DNA from: Paraburkholderia solisilvae
GTDB lineage: Bacteria > Pseudomonadota > Gammaproteobacteria > Burkholderiales > Burkholderiaceae
Length of the DNA: 64,000 bases
Reading direction: 5' to 3'
Assembly (NCBI RefSeq): GCF_902859875.1
Contig: NZ_CADIKF010000036.1
Coordinates: 1 to 64,000, forward strand
Shown here: in pieces, positions 1-7,349 of the stretch
Layout of the letters: each line of letters opens with the position of its first letter
How positions within the stretch are numbered: position 1 is the first letter of the stretch
Program-made: the position numbers and the translations under genes
The notes under the pieces: generated by a model
Database searches by the model: none
What the model was told of the DNA's origin: nothing
Seen by the model: the letters and a program-made list of their open reading frames with translations, nothing else

Positions 1-1021
1 ATCGAGTGCGCAGGCCGCAGCGGCGGCAAGCAGTGCTGCCGGCGACAGCGCGACCACGGGTGCGCCGCCGCCCGGTTTCGGCGCGGCGCCGGATTTCGGC
101 GCGTACCATCCGCCGCCGCCGGGTTCGATTCCGCCGAGCCAGCCGGCCTACTTGCGGCGCAGCGACTCCGCGTGGTCGGTATTCGGCCGTGTGCTCGCCG
201 CACGCGCGCGGCAGATTTTCGATCGTGCGGGGCAGCGCATCACGCAGCGCTCGCTGCGCATCGGCGTATCGGCGCGGCTCTTTCACCCGGAAGCCGGGGC
301 GAAGGGGCTGCGCGGCAAGACGCTGCAGTACCTGGAGGAATCGATTGCGCACTGGGTGATGTCGCGCGATGTGCTCGTATTCATGATTCCGACGGTCGGC
401 CACCAGGGGATGCTGCACCCGAGCAACATCCGTCTGCGCGACTATGCGAAGCATCTCGACGGCCTGCTGTTGCAGGGTGGCGCGGATGTGTCGCCGCAGT
501 CATATGCGGAAGCGGCGACGCGCCCCGAATGGCCTGGCGACCGCGTGCGCGATATGTACGAGCTCGAACTGCTGCACGAATTCGTCGAATCGGGCAAACC
601 GGTGCTCGGCGTGTGCCGCGGCTGCCAGCTGATCAACGTCGCGTTCGGCGGCACGCTGTACCAGGATATTGCGACCGATGTGCCGACGGCCGGCGTGCAC
701 GTCAACGAGCAATACGATCAGCACCGGCACGCGATTCACTTTCCGGAAGGCTCGACGCTCGCGAACATGTTCCCGGGCCGGCGCGAAGCGATCGTCAATT
801 CGATTCACCATCAGGCGGTCAACGTGCTCGGGCGCGATCTGAATATCGAGGCGGTGTCGGCGGAAGACGGCATCATCGAGGCGGTGCGCTACCGGCGGGC
901 GCCGTTCGTGGTCGGCGTGCAGTGGCACCCGGAGTTTCACCGCGCAGGCGGCGCCGAGCTGCTGGACTGCACGCCGCTGCTCGATACGTTTCTGAGGGTC
1001 GCGCGCGAAACGCGTTTCTGA
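1..1021 (+). CDS. Class I glutamine amidotransferase-like hydrolase (peptidase C26, PuuD-like), 5'-truncated by window
   Basis: Probable gamma-glutamyl-gamma-aminobutyrate hydrolase-type enzyme; it would split gamma-glutamyl amide bonds in the cytoplasm, as in putrescine breakdown. The frame is open from the first bases of the window, so the true start lies upstream. The visible N-terminus is a Pro/Ala/Ser-rich linker, and the folded domain begins near base 250. Counting from the in-frame TTG at 152, the nucleophile elbow GVCRGCQL places the catalytic Cys at 155, and GVQWHPEF supplies His259 and Glu261. GGTLYQDI and NSIHHQAV are further C26 family motifs. The long disordered N-terminal extension is unusual for PuuD. 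The substrate is not certain: family assignment is firm, the exact reaction is inferred. Confidence 0.88.
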   Translation, partial: SSAQAAAAASSAAGDSATTGAPPPGFGAAPDFGAYHPPPPGSIPPSQPAYLRRSDSAWSVFGRVLAARARQIFDRAGQRITQRSLRIGVSARLFHPEAGAKGLRGKTLQYLEESIAHWVMSRDVLVFMIPTVGHQGMLHPSNIRLRDYAKHLDGLLLQGGADVSPQSYAEAATRPEWPGDRVRDMYELELLHEFVESGKPVLGVCRGCQLINVAFGGTLYQDIATDVPTAGVHVNEQYDQHRHAIHFPEGSTLANMFPGRREAIVNSIHHQAVNVLGRDLNIEAVSAEDGIIEAVRYRRAPFVVGVQWHPEFHRAGGAELLDCTPLLDTFLRVARETRF

Positions 1022-1195
1022 TGCAGGTCGCGGGCGTGGTCGGCTGACGGCGGCGCCCGCCTGGCGGTTGTGCGTCGGTCGCCGCCTGCTACTAACGCTT
1101 TGTTTTATCTCGATTTAAAGTCCTGTCATACCCTGTCATTTCGCTGTCGATCCGCGCGATAATCCACGGTCGTTCTGGAATCGCATGGAGCATCA

Positions 1196-1921
1196 GTGAA
1201 GAAGTTCCCCTCATCCGTCAGGCGCGTCGCGCTGCTCGCAGCGGCAGGCGCGTTGATTCAGCACGGCGGCCTCGCGCAGGCCGCTGCGGACGCACCAGCG
1301 CCGGATGCGACGAACAGGCTGTTGCCGGCCGCCGCACCGGCTGCTTCATCCGCTGCTGAGGTCCGCAATGCACTTCAGGTAGGCATCGACGCGAACGCGG
1401 CTAACAACGGTGCGCAGGGCGATGTCGCCGAACTGACGCGGCTGATCCAAAGCGCGTCGCTCAATGAACTGCGCACGACCTACAACGGCGGATATGGCGC
1501 ATCGCTTTCTCTTTACGCGCGGGATCTGACGTACTACGTCGCGCTTTTCCAGGACAAACAATTCTGGCGCGTGATCAAGTTGCAGGACGAAGCCCGTGCG
1601 GAGGAAGTCTATGCAAGCCTCGCGCGGCAGACCGGGCAACTGGCCGATACCGATATTCGCCGGATGAAGTTGCAGGCGCAGACGGCCTATATCGAGCGCG
1701 TTATCGCGCTATCCGAAGATCGCGCCAATCGCCTGCAGGCGGATCTCGACGTCGCGCGCAATCAGCAGGCGAAGGTTGCCGAATATCAGCGGGAGGCGCG
1801 AGACGAAGCGCTCCGGTTGCGCGGCGAAAAGGAGAAGGCGCAAGCGCAGTTGCGTCAGGTGCAGCAGCAGGTGCAATACCTGCAACAGCAGACCGAGGCC
1901 GGACTGCCCGCAGCGCGATAA
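1196..1921 (+). CDS. Secreted coiled-coil protein, DUF2968-like
   Basis: Exported protein of 241 residues and unknown function. A GTG start is followed by a typical signal peptide: basic MKKFPSSVRR, a hydrophobic Ala/Leu core, and cleavage near AQAAA around residue 31. Residues about 55-150 form a globular part containing NELRTTYNGGYGASL and a YYVALFQDKQFWRV segment. From about 150 to the end the sequence is a long amphipathic helix rich in Gln, Arg and Glu, predicted coiled coil. This layout matches my recollection of the Burkholderia DUF2968 family, which has no assigned function. It stands alone and is closed by the hairpin at 1947-1980. The start codon choice rests on the signal peptide. 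Confidence 0.82.
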   Translation: MKKFPSSVRRVALLAAAGALIQHGGLAQAAADAPAPDATNRLLPAAAPAASSAAEVRNALQVGIDANAANNGAQGDVAELTRLIQSASLNELRTTYNGGYGASLSLYARDLTYYVALFQDKQFWRVIKLQDEARAEEVYASLARQTGQLADTDIRRMKLQAQTAYIERVIALSEDRANRLQADLDVARNQQAKVAEYQREARDEALRLRGEKEKAQAQLRQVQQQVQYLQQQTEAGLPAAR

Positions 1922-1946
1922 CGCGTGGCAGATTCGTGCTCAAACG

Positions 1947-1980
1947 CAAACAGCCCGGTCGATGTGTACCGGGCTGTTTG
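1947..1980. terminator. Bidirectional intrinsic terminator
   Basis: Perfect 13-bp inverted repeat, CAAACAGCCCGGT at 1947-1959 pairing with ACCGGGCTGTTTG at 1968-1980, around an 8-nt loop. The A-rich left flank and T-containing right flank let it act in both directions. It separates the convergent DUF2968-like gene (+) and the hypothetical gene at 2072-3334 (-). Confidence 0.8.
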
Positions 1981-2071
1981 CTGTCGGTGATATCGGCGCG
2001 TATGACGATGTGAGGTTGCGCAGCCGATGTACGGGGAATGAAACGGCGGATGAGACTCGCACGAAACCGCG

Positions 2072-3334
2072 CTATCGGGAGAAAAGCTCCGGCACTTCGG
2101 TCACGCGCCGCTGCGTCATGCGGTTCATCCATGACGTGTCGTTTGCGCTTGCCGTTGTGTCCGCGGTGCGCTGCGCACGTTCCGGCGATGCGGCAATGGC
2201 GCTGTGCGTGCGGGCGGACAGCGTCACGGATTCGTATTCGCTGACGGTCAGCGGGGTCGGGGTGGACGGCGAGTAGTCGCCCGCCATCGACGGTTTCGCG
2301 TCGGCCGCAGCGGCGCGGCTCGCGATTGCTTGAACGGGCAGGGTTGCGTCGTGGGCCATCCGGGTGGACGTGCGGGGGTGGACGCGGCGTGCGGCAGCGG
2401 GCGCCATATCGTGCGACGAGGCGATGTGGCGCAGCGTGAAGGCGTTGGATGCATCGACGACGCTCGGTGTCCCTTGACGCGGCGTGTTCGCGAAGACCGG
2501 GATTGCAGCGTTAGAAACCGCATGTGCTGCTGGCGTATGCGCGGACGTGTTCGAAGTTTGTTGCGGGACTGGTGCTGGTGCTTGCGCGAGCTGAGCCGAT
2601 GGGTTCAGGGTCGCGAGCGCGGGTGTTTTTGCTGTGGAAGGCGCGGTGCCGCTGTCAGACGGCAGCGTGGCGGCGGCATGCGCGGCGAGGGCCAGCGCCG
2701 CAGAGGTGTTTGTCGACGCGCCGTTCTGCAAAGCGCCGTCCGGCGAATTGCCGTCTGGCGCCTTCTCGACAGATGCTCCGTCGCCGGACTTGCTGCTCGC
2801 GCTCGCTGTTGCCGCGGCGCGCGGGGGCTCGATCTGCACAGCCTGCGACGCGCTCGTCGAATTCCTCGTCGCAACCTGATTGGCCGCTGGCTGACGATGC
2901 GGATGATCGAGCACGATCCATGCGAGCACCGCTGCGCCGCCGATCGCGACCGCGCTGCCGAGTCGCAGATTCGATGCCCGCTGCGGCGTGTGCGCCGCGG
3001 GTCGCGTCATGCGCGTGCTGCCAGCTGACACGCCGGCCGCAACGGCCGCGCTCCCCGCATTTGATGCACCATCCGCAGCGCGAGCGCTAACCAGGTTCGC
3101 TGCGCCGGCTACGTTGAGCGGCTCCCATTTGCACATCGAACGGATTGCCTGCGACGACAGACAAAATGTGCGCAACATCGCCGCATACAGCGCTTTCAGT
3201 TCGGCACGCAAGCTGACGTTGGGGGGCAGCAGCGCCCATTCATGTCCGAACGATTGTGAAAGCGGGCCCAGCGGACGCAGGGACGGCAGCGCGACTGCGC
3301 CTTCGACCACGGTGAAAGGGATAGGTGTCGACAT
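2072..3334 (-). CDS. Hypothetical single-pass membrane protein with long disordered C-terminal region
   Basis: I do not recognise this gene. The frame is open back to 3658, but the ATG at 3334 (MSTPIPFTVV) is preferred because GGAGG lies 11 nt upstream; that gives 420 residues. Residues 1-80 look folded (LSQSFGHEWALLPPNVSL, then a Cys-containing helix with MLRTFCLSSQAIRSMCKW). A single hydrophobic stretch, SAVAIGGAAVLAWIVLDH, lies around residues 130-147 and is preceded by Arg/Thr-rich sequence, suggesting an inside-to-outside anchor. The remaining 270 residues are Ala/Ser/Thr/Pro-rich without predicted fold. This could be a periplasmic spacer or TonB/FimV-like scaffold, but nothing in the sequence proves it. 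Coding bias supports a real gene; start and function are uncertain. Confidence 0.62.
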   Translation of the reverse strand: MSTPIPFTVVEGAVALPSLRPLGPLSQSFGHEWALLPPNVSLRAELKALYAAMLRTFCLSSQAIRSMCKWEPLNVAGAANLVSARAADGASNAGSAAVAAGVSAGSTRMTRPAAHTPQRASNLRLGSAVAIGGAAVLAWIVLDHPHRQPAANQVATRNSTSASQAVQIEPPRAAATASASSKSGDGASVEKAPDGNSPDGALQNGASTNTSAALALAAHAAATLPSDSGTAPSTAKTPALATLNPSAQLAQAPAPVPQQTSNTSAHTPAAHAVSNAAIPVFANTPRQGTPSVVDASNAFTLRHIASSHDMAPAAARRVHPRTSTRMAHDATLPVQAIASRAAAADAKPSMAGDYSPSTPTPLTVSEYESVTLSARTHSAIAASPERAQRTADTTASANDTSWMNRMTQRRVTEVPELFSR

Positions 3335-3806
3335 CTCGCGGCAAGCCTCCATCTGGAAAAGACACGTGGCCGTGCCGGGGAAACCGAAAAGCGTTGGCTG
3401 CACACGCGTGCCAGCTTCTGAATCGATACGTGTCTCAAAATAGCTGGCGAGAGGCGTGATGATGCCGTGGCAGGCGCGCCTGCACGATCGGACTAGTCCG
3501 AAAACGGGTGCTGTGTCGTGAGGATTGCGCAGGACTGCGCAGAACGGGAGGGTGGCGGCCATCGGCGACTGCTCGCGTCGTGGCGCCGATAGGCCGGTAG
3601 TGCATGAAGGCGGTCGAGCAACGCGTCCCATGGTGAACGCGGCTGAGGTTCGACGCATGCAAACGCGATTGGCCCGCCGTTCGGCGATCTGCTGTCGGTC
3701 GCCGTGGTCCGTTCAGCGCGCAAAGGCGGCGCATCAATCGGTGCCTTTCGATGATCGCCAAGCGCGGGGCGAGCCGCGCGCCCCGTCGGCTGCGTCGCTT
3801 ACCGCG
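3335..3806. other. Intergenic region with a 12-bp palindrome
   Basis: No convincing gene in about 470 bp. It should hold the promoter of the minus-strand hypothetical gene. A perfect 12-bp palindrome, CGGACTAGTCCG, lies at 3489-3500, and two TGCGCA hexamers lie at about 3525-3540. Neither matches an operator I can name. Confidence 0.4.
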
Positions 3807-5657
3807 TTATGCGTCGTTGCGCAGCGCCAGCGCAACTGCTTCGACGACTTCGTCCCACGCGCCGGGCCGCGGCTGCCGCACGAGCCGCGCGCCCGGATAC
3901 CACGGGCTGCGCGTGTCGCCGGTGAACCAGCGCCAATCCGCCGAGAACGGCAGCATCAGCCACAGCGGCTTGCGCAAGGCGCCCGTCAGATGCGCAATCG
4001 ACGTATCGACCGACACCACCGCGTCGAGCCGTTCGACAACCGCCGCAGTATCGGCGAAATCGCCGATACGCGCGCCGAAGCAATGAATCGACTTCGCGCG
4101 CGGGTGTGCGGCGAGCGCGGCGCGTTCCACGTCGCTGAGCTCCGGCTGCAGCACGATCCAGTCGATGCCGTCGAGCGCGAACAGCGGGTCGAGTGCGGCC
4201 AGCGGCAGCGCGCGATTCTCCTGCTTCTGGATGCGGCCCGACCACGCGAGACCGATCTTGCGTTTCGCATGACCGCCGAGCGACCCACGCCATTTGCGGC
4301 GATACGCAGGCGTTGCCGCCAGATACGGTGTGCGCGCGGGAATCGTGTCGAAGGTCGTGCCGAGCGCAAGCGGCAGGCTGAGCAGCGGAATCTGCAGATC
4401 CGCGCGCGGCCGCGGCGAGCCTTGCGCGATCAGCTGGACACCCCATTGCTGTGCGGCGGGCGCGATGAGCGGCAGCAGTTGCGGTTGCACTTCGAGCACC
4501 ACGCGTGCGGCGCGCTGTGCCGCGAGCGGCACGAAGCGCACGAACTGCAACGTATCGCCGAAACCCTGTTCCGCATACACGAACAGCGTGCGCGTATCGG
4601 CCGGTTCGCCACGCCAGCGCGGCAGCCTCGGGCCGCCCGGTTGCGTTGCCGATTCGAGCCGCCATTCGTACTCCGGCAGACCGCGCTCGAACTGGCCGAT
4701 TGTCAGATGCGTGACCGCGCGATGCAAATGCGCGAGGCCGAGATCCGGGCGCAGCCGCAGCGCTTCGTCGAACGCGCGCAGCGCGGCCGCGTACGCGCCG
4801 AGCGCCTGATGCGCGGTGCCGAGGCCGAGCCACGCGAGCGCGAATTTCGGATCGAGACCGATCGCGCGTTCGAAGCGCGGTAGCGCCTCGGCGTGCCGTC
4901 CCGACGCGGCGAGCGCATTGCCGAGCCCGAACAGCGCGGGCGGCAGATGCGGCTGCAGCGCGAGCACCGCGCCGAACGCGGCGGCGGCTTCGGCATAACG
5001 GCCGGCCGTGTGCAGCGCATTGCCGAGATTGAAATGCGCGGCGACGAAGCGCGGTTCGGCGGCAAGCGCGAGGCGAAAGTGTTCGATGGCCCGCTCGCTC
5101 TGATCGAGCGCGTTCAGCGCCATGCCGAGATTGTTGTGCGCGCCTGCGTGACCGGGCCGCAATTCGAGCGCGTACCGGAACGACTCGATCGCTTCCTCGT
5201 GCTGGCCAAGCGCGTGCAACGCATTGCCGAGGTTGTTGTGCGTCGATGCGTCGCCGGGCTGCAGGTCGAGCGAACGGCGAAACGCGTCCGCGGCGTCTTC
5301 GTGGCGGCCGGCTGCCGCATACGCATTGCCGAGGTTGTAGTGCGCCATCGGAAACGATGGCGCGAGCGTCAGTGCATTGCGAAAGCGCTCGATCGCATCG
5401 TCGAGCTGTCCTAACGCCTTCAGCGCGTTGCCGAGATTGAGCTGCAGCGCGGCATCCTGCGGACGCAGATCGGCGGCGCGCCTGACGAGCACGGCGGCTT
5501 CCGCGTGCTGCCCTTGCTGATGGCGCAGCACGCCGAGCAGATGCAGGGCATCGACGTGAACGGGATCGACTTCGAGCGTCGCGCGATAACCGCGTTCGGC
5601 GTCGTCGAGGCGGCCGTCACGGTGCGCCGCGAACGCGCGGTCGAAAACTGGATGCAT
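3807..5657 (-). CDS. TPR-repeat protein with C-terminal glycosyltransferase (GT9-like) domain
   Basis: Predicted cytoplasmic protein of 616 residues. From residue 1 to about 365 it is a solenoid of ten or so tetratricopeptide repeats, recognisable by the recurring ALxxLGNALxALGxxxEAIxxFRxAL pattern and near-identical HNNLGNAL-type helices. The C-terminal 230 residues contain GLAWSGR and VSVDTSIAHLTGALRKP, which resemble the nucleotide-sugar binding end of ADP-heptose-type (GT9) glycosyltransferases. Such TPR-glycosyltransferase fusions often modify proteins or surface glycans; the acceptor here is unknown. The start at ATG 5657 (MHPVFDRAF) is chosen because the first repeat follows directly. 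An upstream in-frame ATG at 5753 would sit inside the ArsR operator. No good Shine-Dalgarno is seen at either. Confidence 0.82.
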   Translation of the reverse strand: MHPVFDRAFAAHRDGRLDDAERGYRATLEVDPVHVDALHLLGVLRHQQGQHAEAAVLVRRAADLRPQDAALQLNLGNALKALGQLDDAIERFRNALTLAPSFPMAHYNLGNAYAAAGRHEDAADAFRRSLDLQPGDASTHNNLGNALHALGQHEEAIESFRYALELRPGHAGAHNNLGMALNALDQSERAIEHFRLALAAEPRFVAAHFNLGNALHTAGRYAEAAAAFGAVLALQPHLPPALFGLGNALAASGRHAEALPRFERAIGLDPKFALAWLGLGTAHQALGAYAAALRAFDEALRLRPDLGLAHLHRAVTHLTIGQFERGLPEYEWRLESATQPGGPRLPRWRGEPADTRTLFVYAEQGFGDTLQFVRFVPLAAQRAARVVLEVQPQLLPLIAPAAQQWGVQLIAQGSPRPRADLQIPLLSLPLALGTTFDTIPARTPYLAATPAYRRKWRGSLGGHAKRKIGLAWSGRIQKQENRALPLAALDPLFALDGIDWIVLQPELSDVERAALAAHPRAKSIHCFGARIGDFADTAAVVERLDAVVSVDTSIAHLTGALRKPLWLMLPFSADWRWFTGDTRSPWYPGARLVRQPRPGAWDEVVEAVALALRNDA

Positions 5658-5724
5658 GACGGAGAAGACAGTGGCTGTGCGAGCAAAACGCGCATTTTCC
5701 CACACTCGGAAAGTGCGACCGCAA

Positions 5725-5753
5725 TTGACGGCGTGAGGTGTTGCAAGTAACAT
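5725..5753 (+). promoter_or_regulatory. Sigma70-type promoter of the arsR-CDF operon
   Basis: A -35 element TTGACG at 5725-5730, a 17-bp spacer, and a -10 element TAACAT at 5748-5753. The predicted start point near 5760 falls inside the ArsR operator, so bound repressor would block initiation. Confidence 0.6.
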
Positions 5754-5772
5754 ATGAATACTTGTTCATATG
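5751..5772. promoter_or_regulatory. ArsR/SmtB-type metal-responsive operator
   Basis: Perfect inverted repeat: CATATGAA (5751-5758), six-base centre TACTTG, then TTCATATG (5765-5772). This is the characteristic 12-2-12-like TGAA/TTCA dyad bound by SmtB/CzrA-class repressors. It overlaps the -10 and start point of the promoter for the downstream arsR gene, so autoregulation with derepression by metal is expected. It also lies 94 bp upstream of the divergent TPR gene's start and could affect it. Confidence 0.78.
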
Positions 5773-5796
5773 TTGTGTCCGAACCTGATCATTTCC

Positions 5797-6129
5797 ATGT
5801 CCACATTGGCGCCTCTTTCCACCGACGAGCGCATCGTGCCGGTCGCCGATCTGTTCCGGCTGCTGGGCGACCCGACGCGGCTGCGCATCGTGCTCGCGTG
5901 CGCGAACGAGCCGATGGCGGTGGGCTCGATCGCGGAATCGCTCGGCTTGTCGCAGTCGCTCGTCAGCCATCATTTGCGGCTGTTGCGCGCCGCACGGGTG
6001 GTGCGTGCCGAAAGGGCGGGCAAGCAGGTGTTTTATGCAGCCGCGGACCGGCATATCAGCGGCATGCTCGCCGATATGCTGGAGCACGTGGCCGAACCGA
6101 TGACCGACCTTCCACGGGACGAACAATGA
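5797..6129 (+). CDS. ArsR/SmtB-family zinc-type metal sensor repressor
   Basis: Winged-helix dimeric repressor of 110 residues that should release DNA on binding Zn(II) or a similar ion. The recognition helix is SQSLVSHHLRLLRAARVV (about residues 52-70), followed by a beta-wing ending GKQVFYAA. The final helix has Asp84, His86, His97 and Glu100 in DxH-x10-HxxE spacing, exactly the alpha-5 interfacial zinc site of SmtB/CzrA. The alpha-3 ELCVCD cysteine motif of arsenic and cadmium sensors is absent. Start ATG 5797 is used because the earlier in-frame ATG at 5770 lies inside the operator, too close to the predicted start point. Its stop overlaps the CDF exporter start (ATGA), implying coupled translation and a shared metal-efflux job. 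Confidence 0.9.
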   Translation: MSTLAPLSTDERIVPVADLFRLLGDPTRLRIVLACANEPMAVGSIAESLGLSQSLVSHHLRLLRAARVVRAERAGKQVFYAAADRHISGMLADMLEHVAEPMTDLPRDEQ

Positions 6130-7238
6130 AATACGACCCCAGTTCCCGGCAGCCCGGCGCCGCGCGCCACGGCATCAGCCATCCGGCGGGCGCCGCGCAC
6201 GCCGATAACGATAACGGCCGATGCGATCACGACCACGCTGCGGCGTCACACGCTCACGCATCGCACGTGCACGCCGGCGAGAAAGCGCACGGTCACGGCG
6301 GCCACGCCGACCACGACCACGGCGCGCATCATCATCATCACCATCACGCGCCCGTCGCAGGCCAGGGTCGCGCATTTGCGCTCGCCGTCGCGCTGAACGT
6401 GACGATCGTCGTCGTGCAGGCGATCTACGGCGTGCTCGCGCACTCCACCGCGCTGCTGGCCGACGCGGGCCATAACCTGTCCGACGTGCTCGGTCTGCTG
6501 CTCGCCTGGGGCGCGATCTGGCTCACGAAGCGCAAGCCGTCCGCGCGCTACACGTTCGGTCTCGGCAGCAGTTCGATTCTCGCGTCGCTCGCGAATGCGG
6601 GCCTGCTGCTGTTCGCGTGCGGCGTGATCGTCGCGGAGGCGATCGAGCGTCTGTTCAATCCGGCGCCGGTCGCGGGGTTCGACGTGTTCGTCGTCGCGAC
6701 GGTCGGGATGATCGTCAACGGTTTTTCCGCGTGGCTTTTCATGCGCGGTCAGAAGGAGGATCTGAACATCCGCGGCGCGTTCCTGCATATGGTCGCCGAT
6801 GCGGCGATTTCGGCCGCGGTCGCTGTCAGCGGTCTCGTCATTCTCTTTACCGGATGGACATGGCTCGATCCGGTGATGAGCATCGTCGTCGTCGCGGTGA
6901 TCGTGTACGGCACGTGGGGGCTGCTGCGCGATTCGCTCTGTCTCGCGCTCAATGCGGTGCCGCCCGGCGTCGACCTGCAGCGCATTCGCGATTTCCTCGC
7001 CGCGCAGCCGGGTGTCACCGACGTGCACGACCTGCACGTGTGGGCGTTGTCGACCACCGGCAACGCGTTGTCCGCGCACCTCGTGATGCCCGCCGGTCAT
7101 CCGGGCGATCACACGGTCGATCGCATCGTCGCGGTGCTGCGCGAGGAGTTCCAGGTGCATCACGCGACGCTGCAGGTCGATATGGGCACGACCGAGCATC
7201 GCTGCACGCTCGATCACCCGCCGCACGCACAGCATTGA
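6126..7238 (+). CDS. Cation diffusion facilitator (CDF) zinc/cobalt efflux transporter with His-rich N-terminus
   Basis: Inner-membrane proton/metal antiporter of 370 residues, probably exporting Zn(II) (possibly Co or Cd) from the cytoplasm. Residues 5-76 are a histidine-rich cytosolic tail ending in a run of seven His, likely a metal buffer. Six membrane helices follow from about residue 83 to 270. The transport site is the HxxxD pair: His116/Asp120 in helix 2 (HNLSD) and His221/Asp225 in helix 5 (HMVAD), the zinc-type arrangement. The C-terminal 90 residues are the cytoplasmic dimer domain with VHDLHVWALS. It is translationally coupled to the metal sensor upstream and controlled by the operator at 5751-5772. 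The His/Asp signature favours zinc; metal specificity is inferred. Confidence 0.93.
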   Translation: MKYDPSSRQPGAARHGISHPAGAAHADNDNGRCDHDHAAASHAHASHVHAGEKAHGHGGHADHDHGAHHHHHHHAPVAGQGRAFALAVALNVTIVVVQAIYGVLAHSTALLADAGHNLSDVLGLLLAWGAIWLTKRKPSARYTFGLGSSSILASLANAGLLLFACGVIVAEAIERLFNPAPVAGFDVFVVATVGMIVNGFSAWLFMRGQKEDLNIRGAFLHMVADAAISAAVAVSGLVILFTGWTWLDPVMSIVVVAVIVYGTWGLLRDSLCLALNAVPPGVDLQRIRDFLAAQPGVTDVHDLHVWALSTTGNALSAHLVMPAGHPGDHTVDRIVAVLREEFQVHHATLQVDMGTTEHRCTLDHPPHAQH

Positions 7239-7349
7239 CGTACGCGCGCGCATTCATCTCACCGGCGGTGCCTGTCTCACACCGGCCGCCGCGTGTCGTA
7301 CGCCGGACGGGCAGCGTACACTAGGCGGCATTGAATTCCGGAGGTCTGC

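Noticed and set aside
6315..6354. Run of seven His codons in the CDF transporter as an engineered tag
   Set aside because: It lies inside a longer natural His/Asp-rich tail typical of CDF exporters, not at a construct junction.
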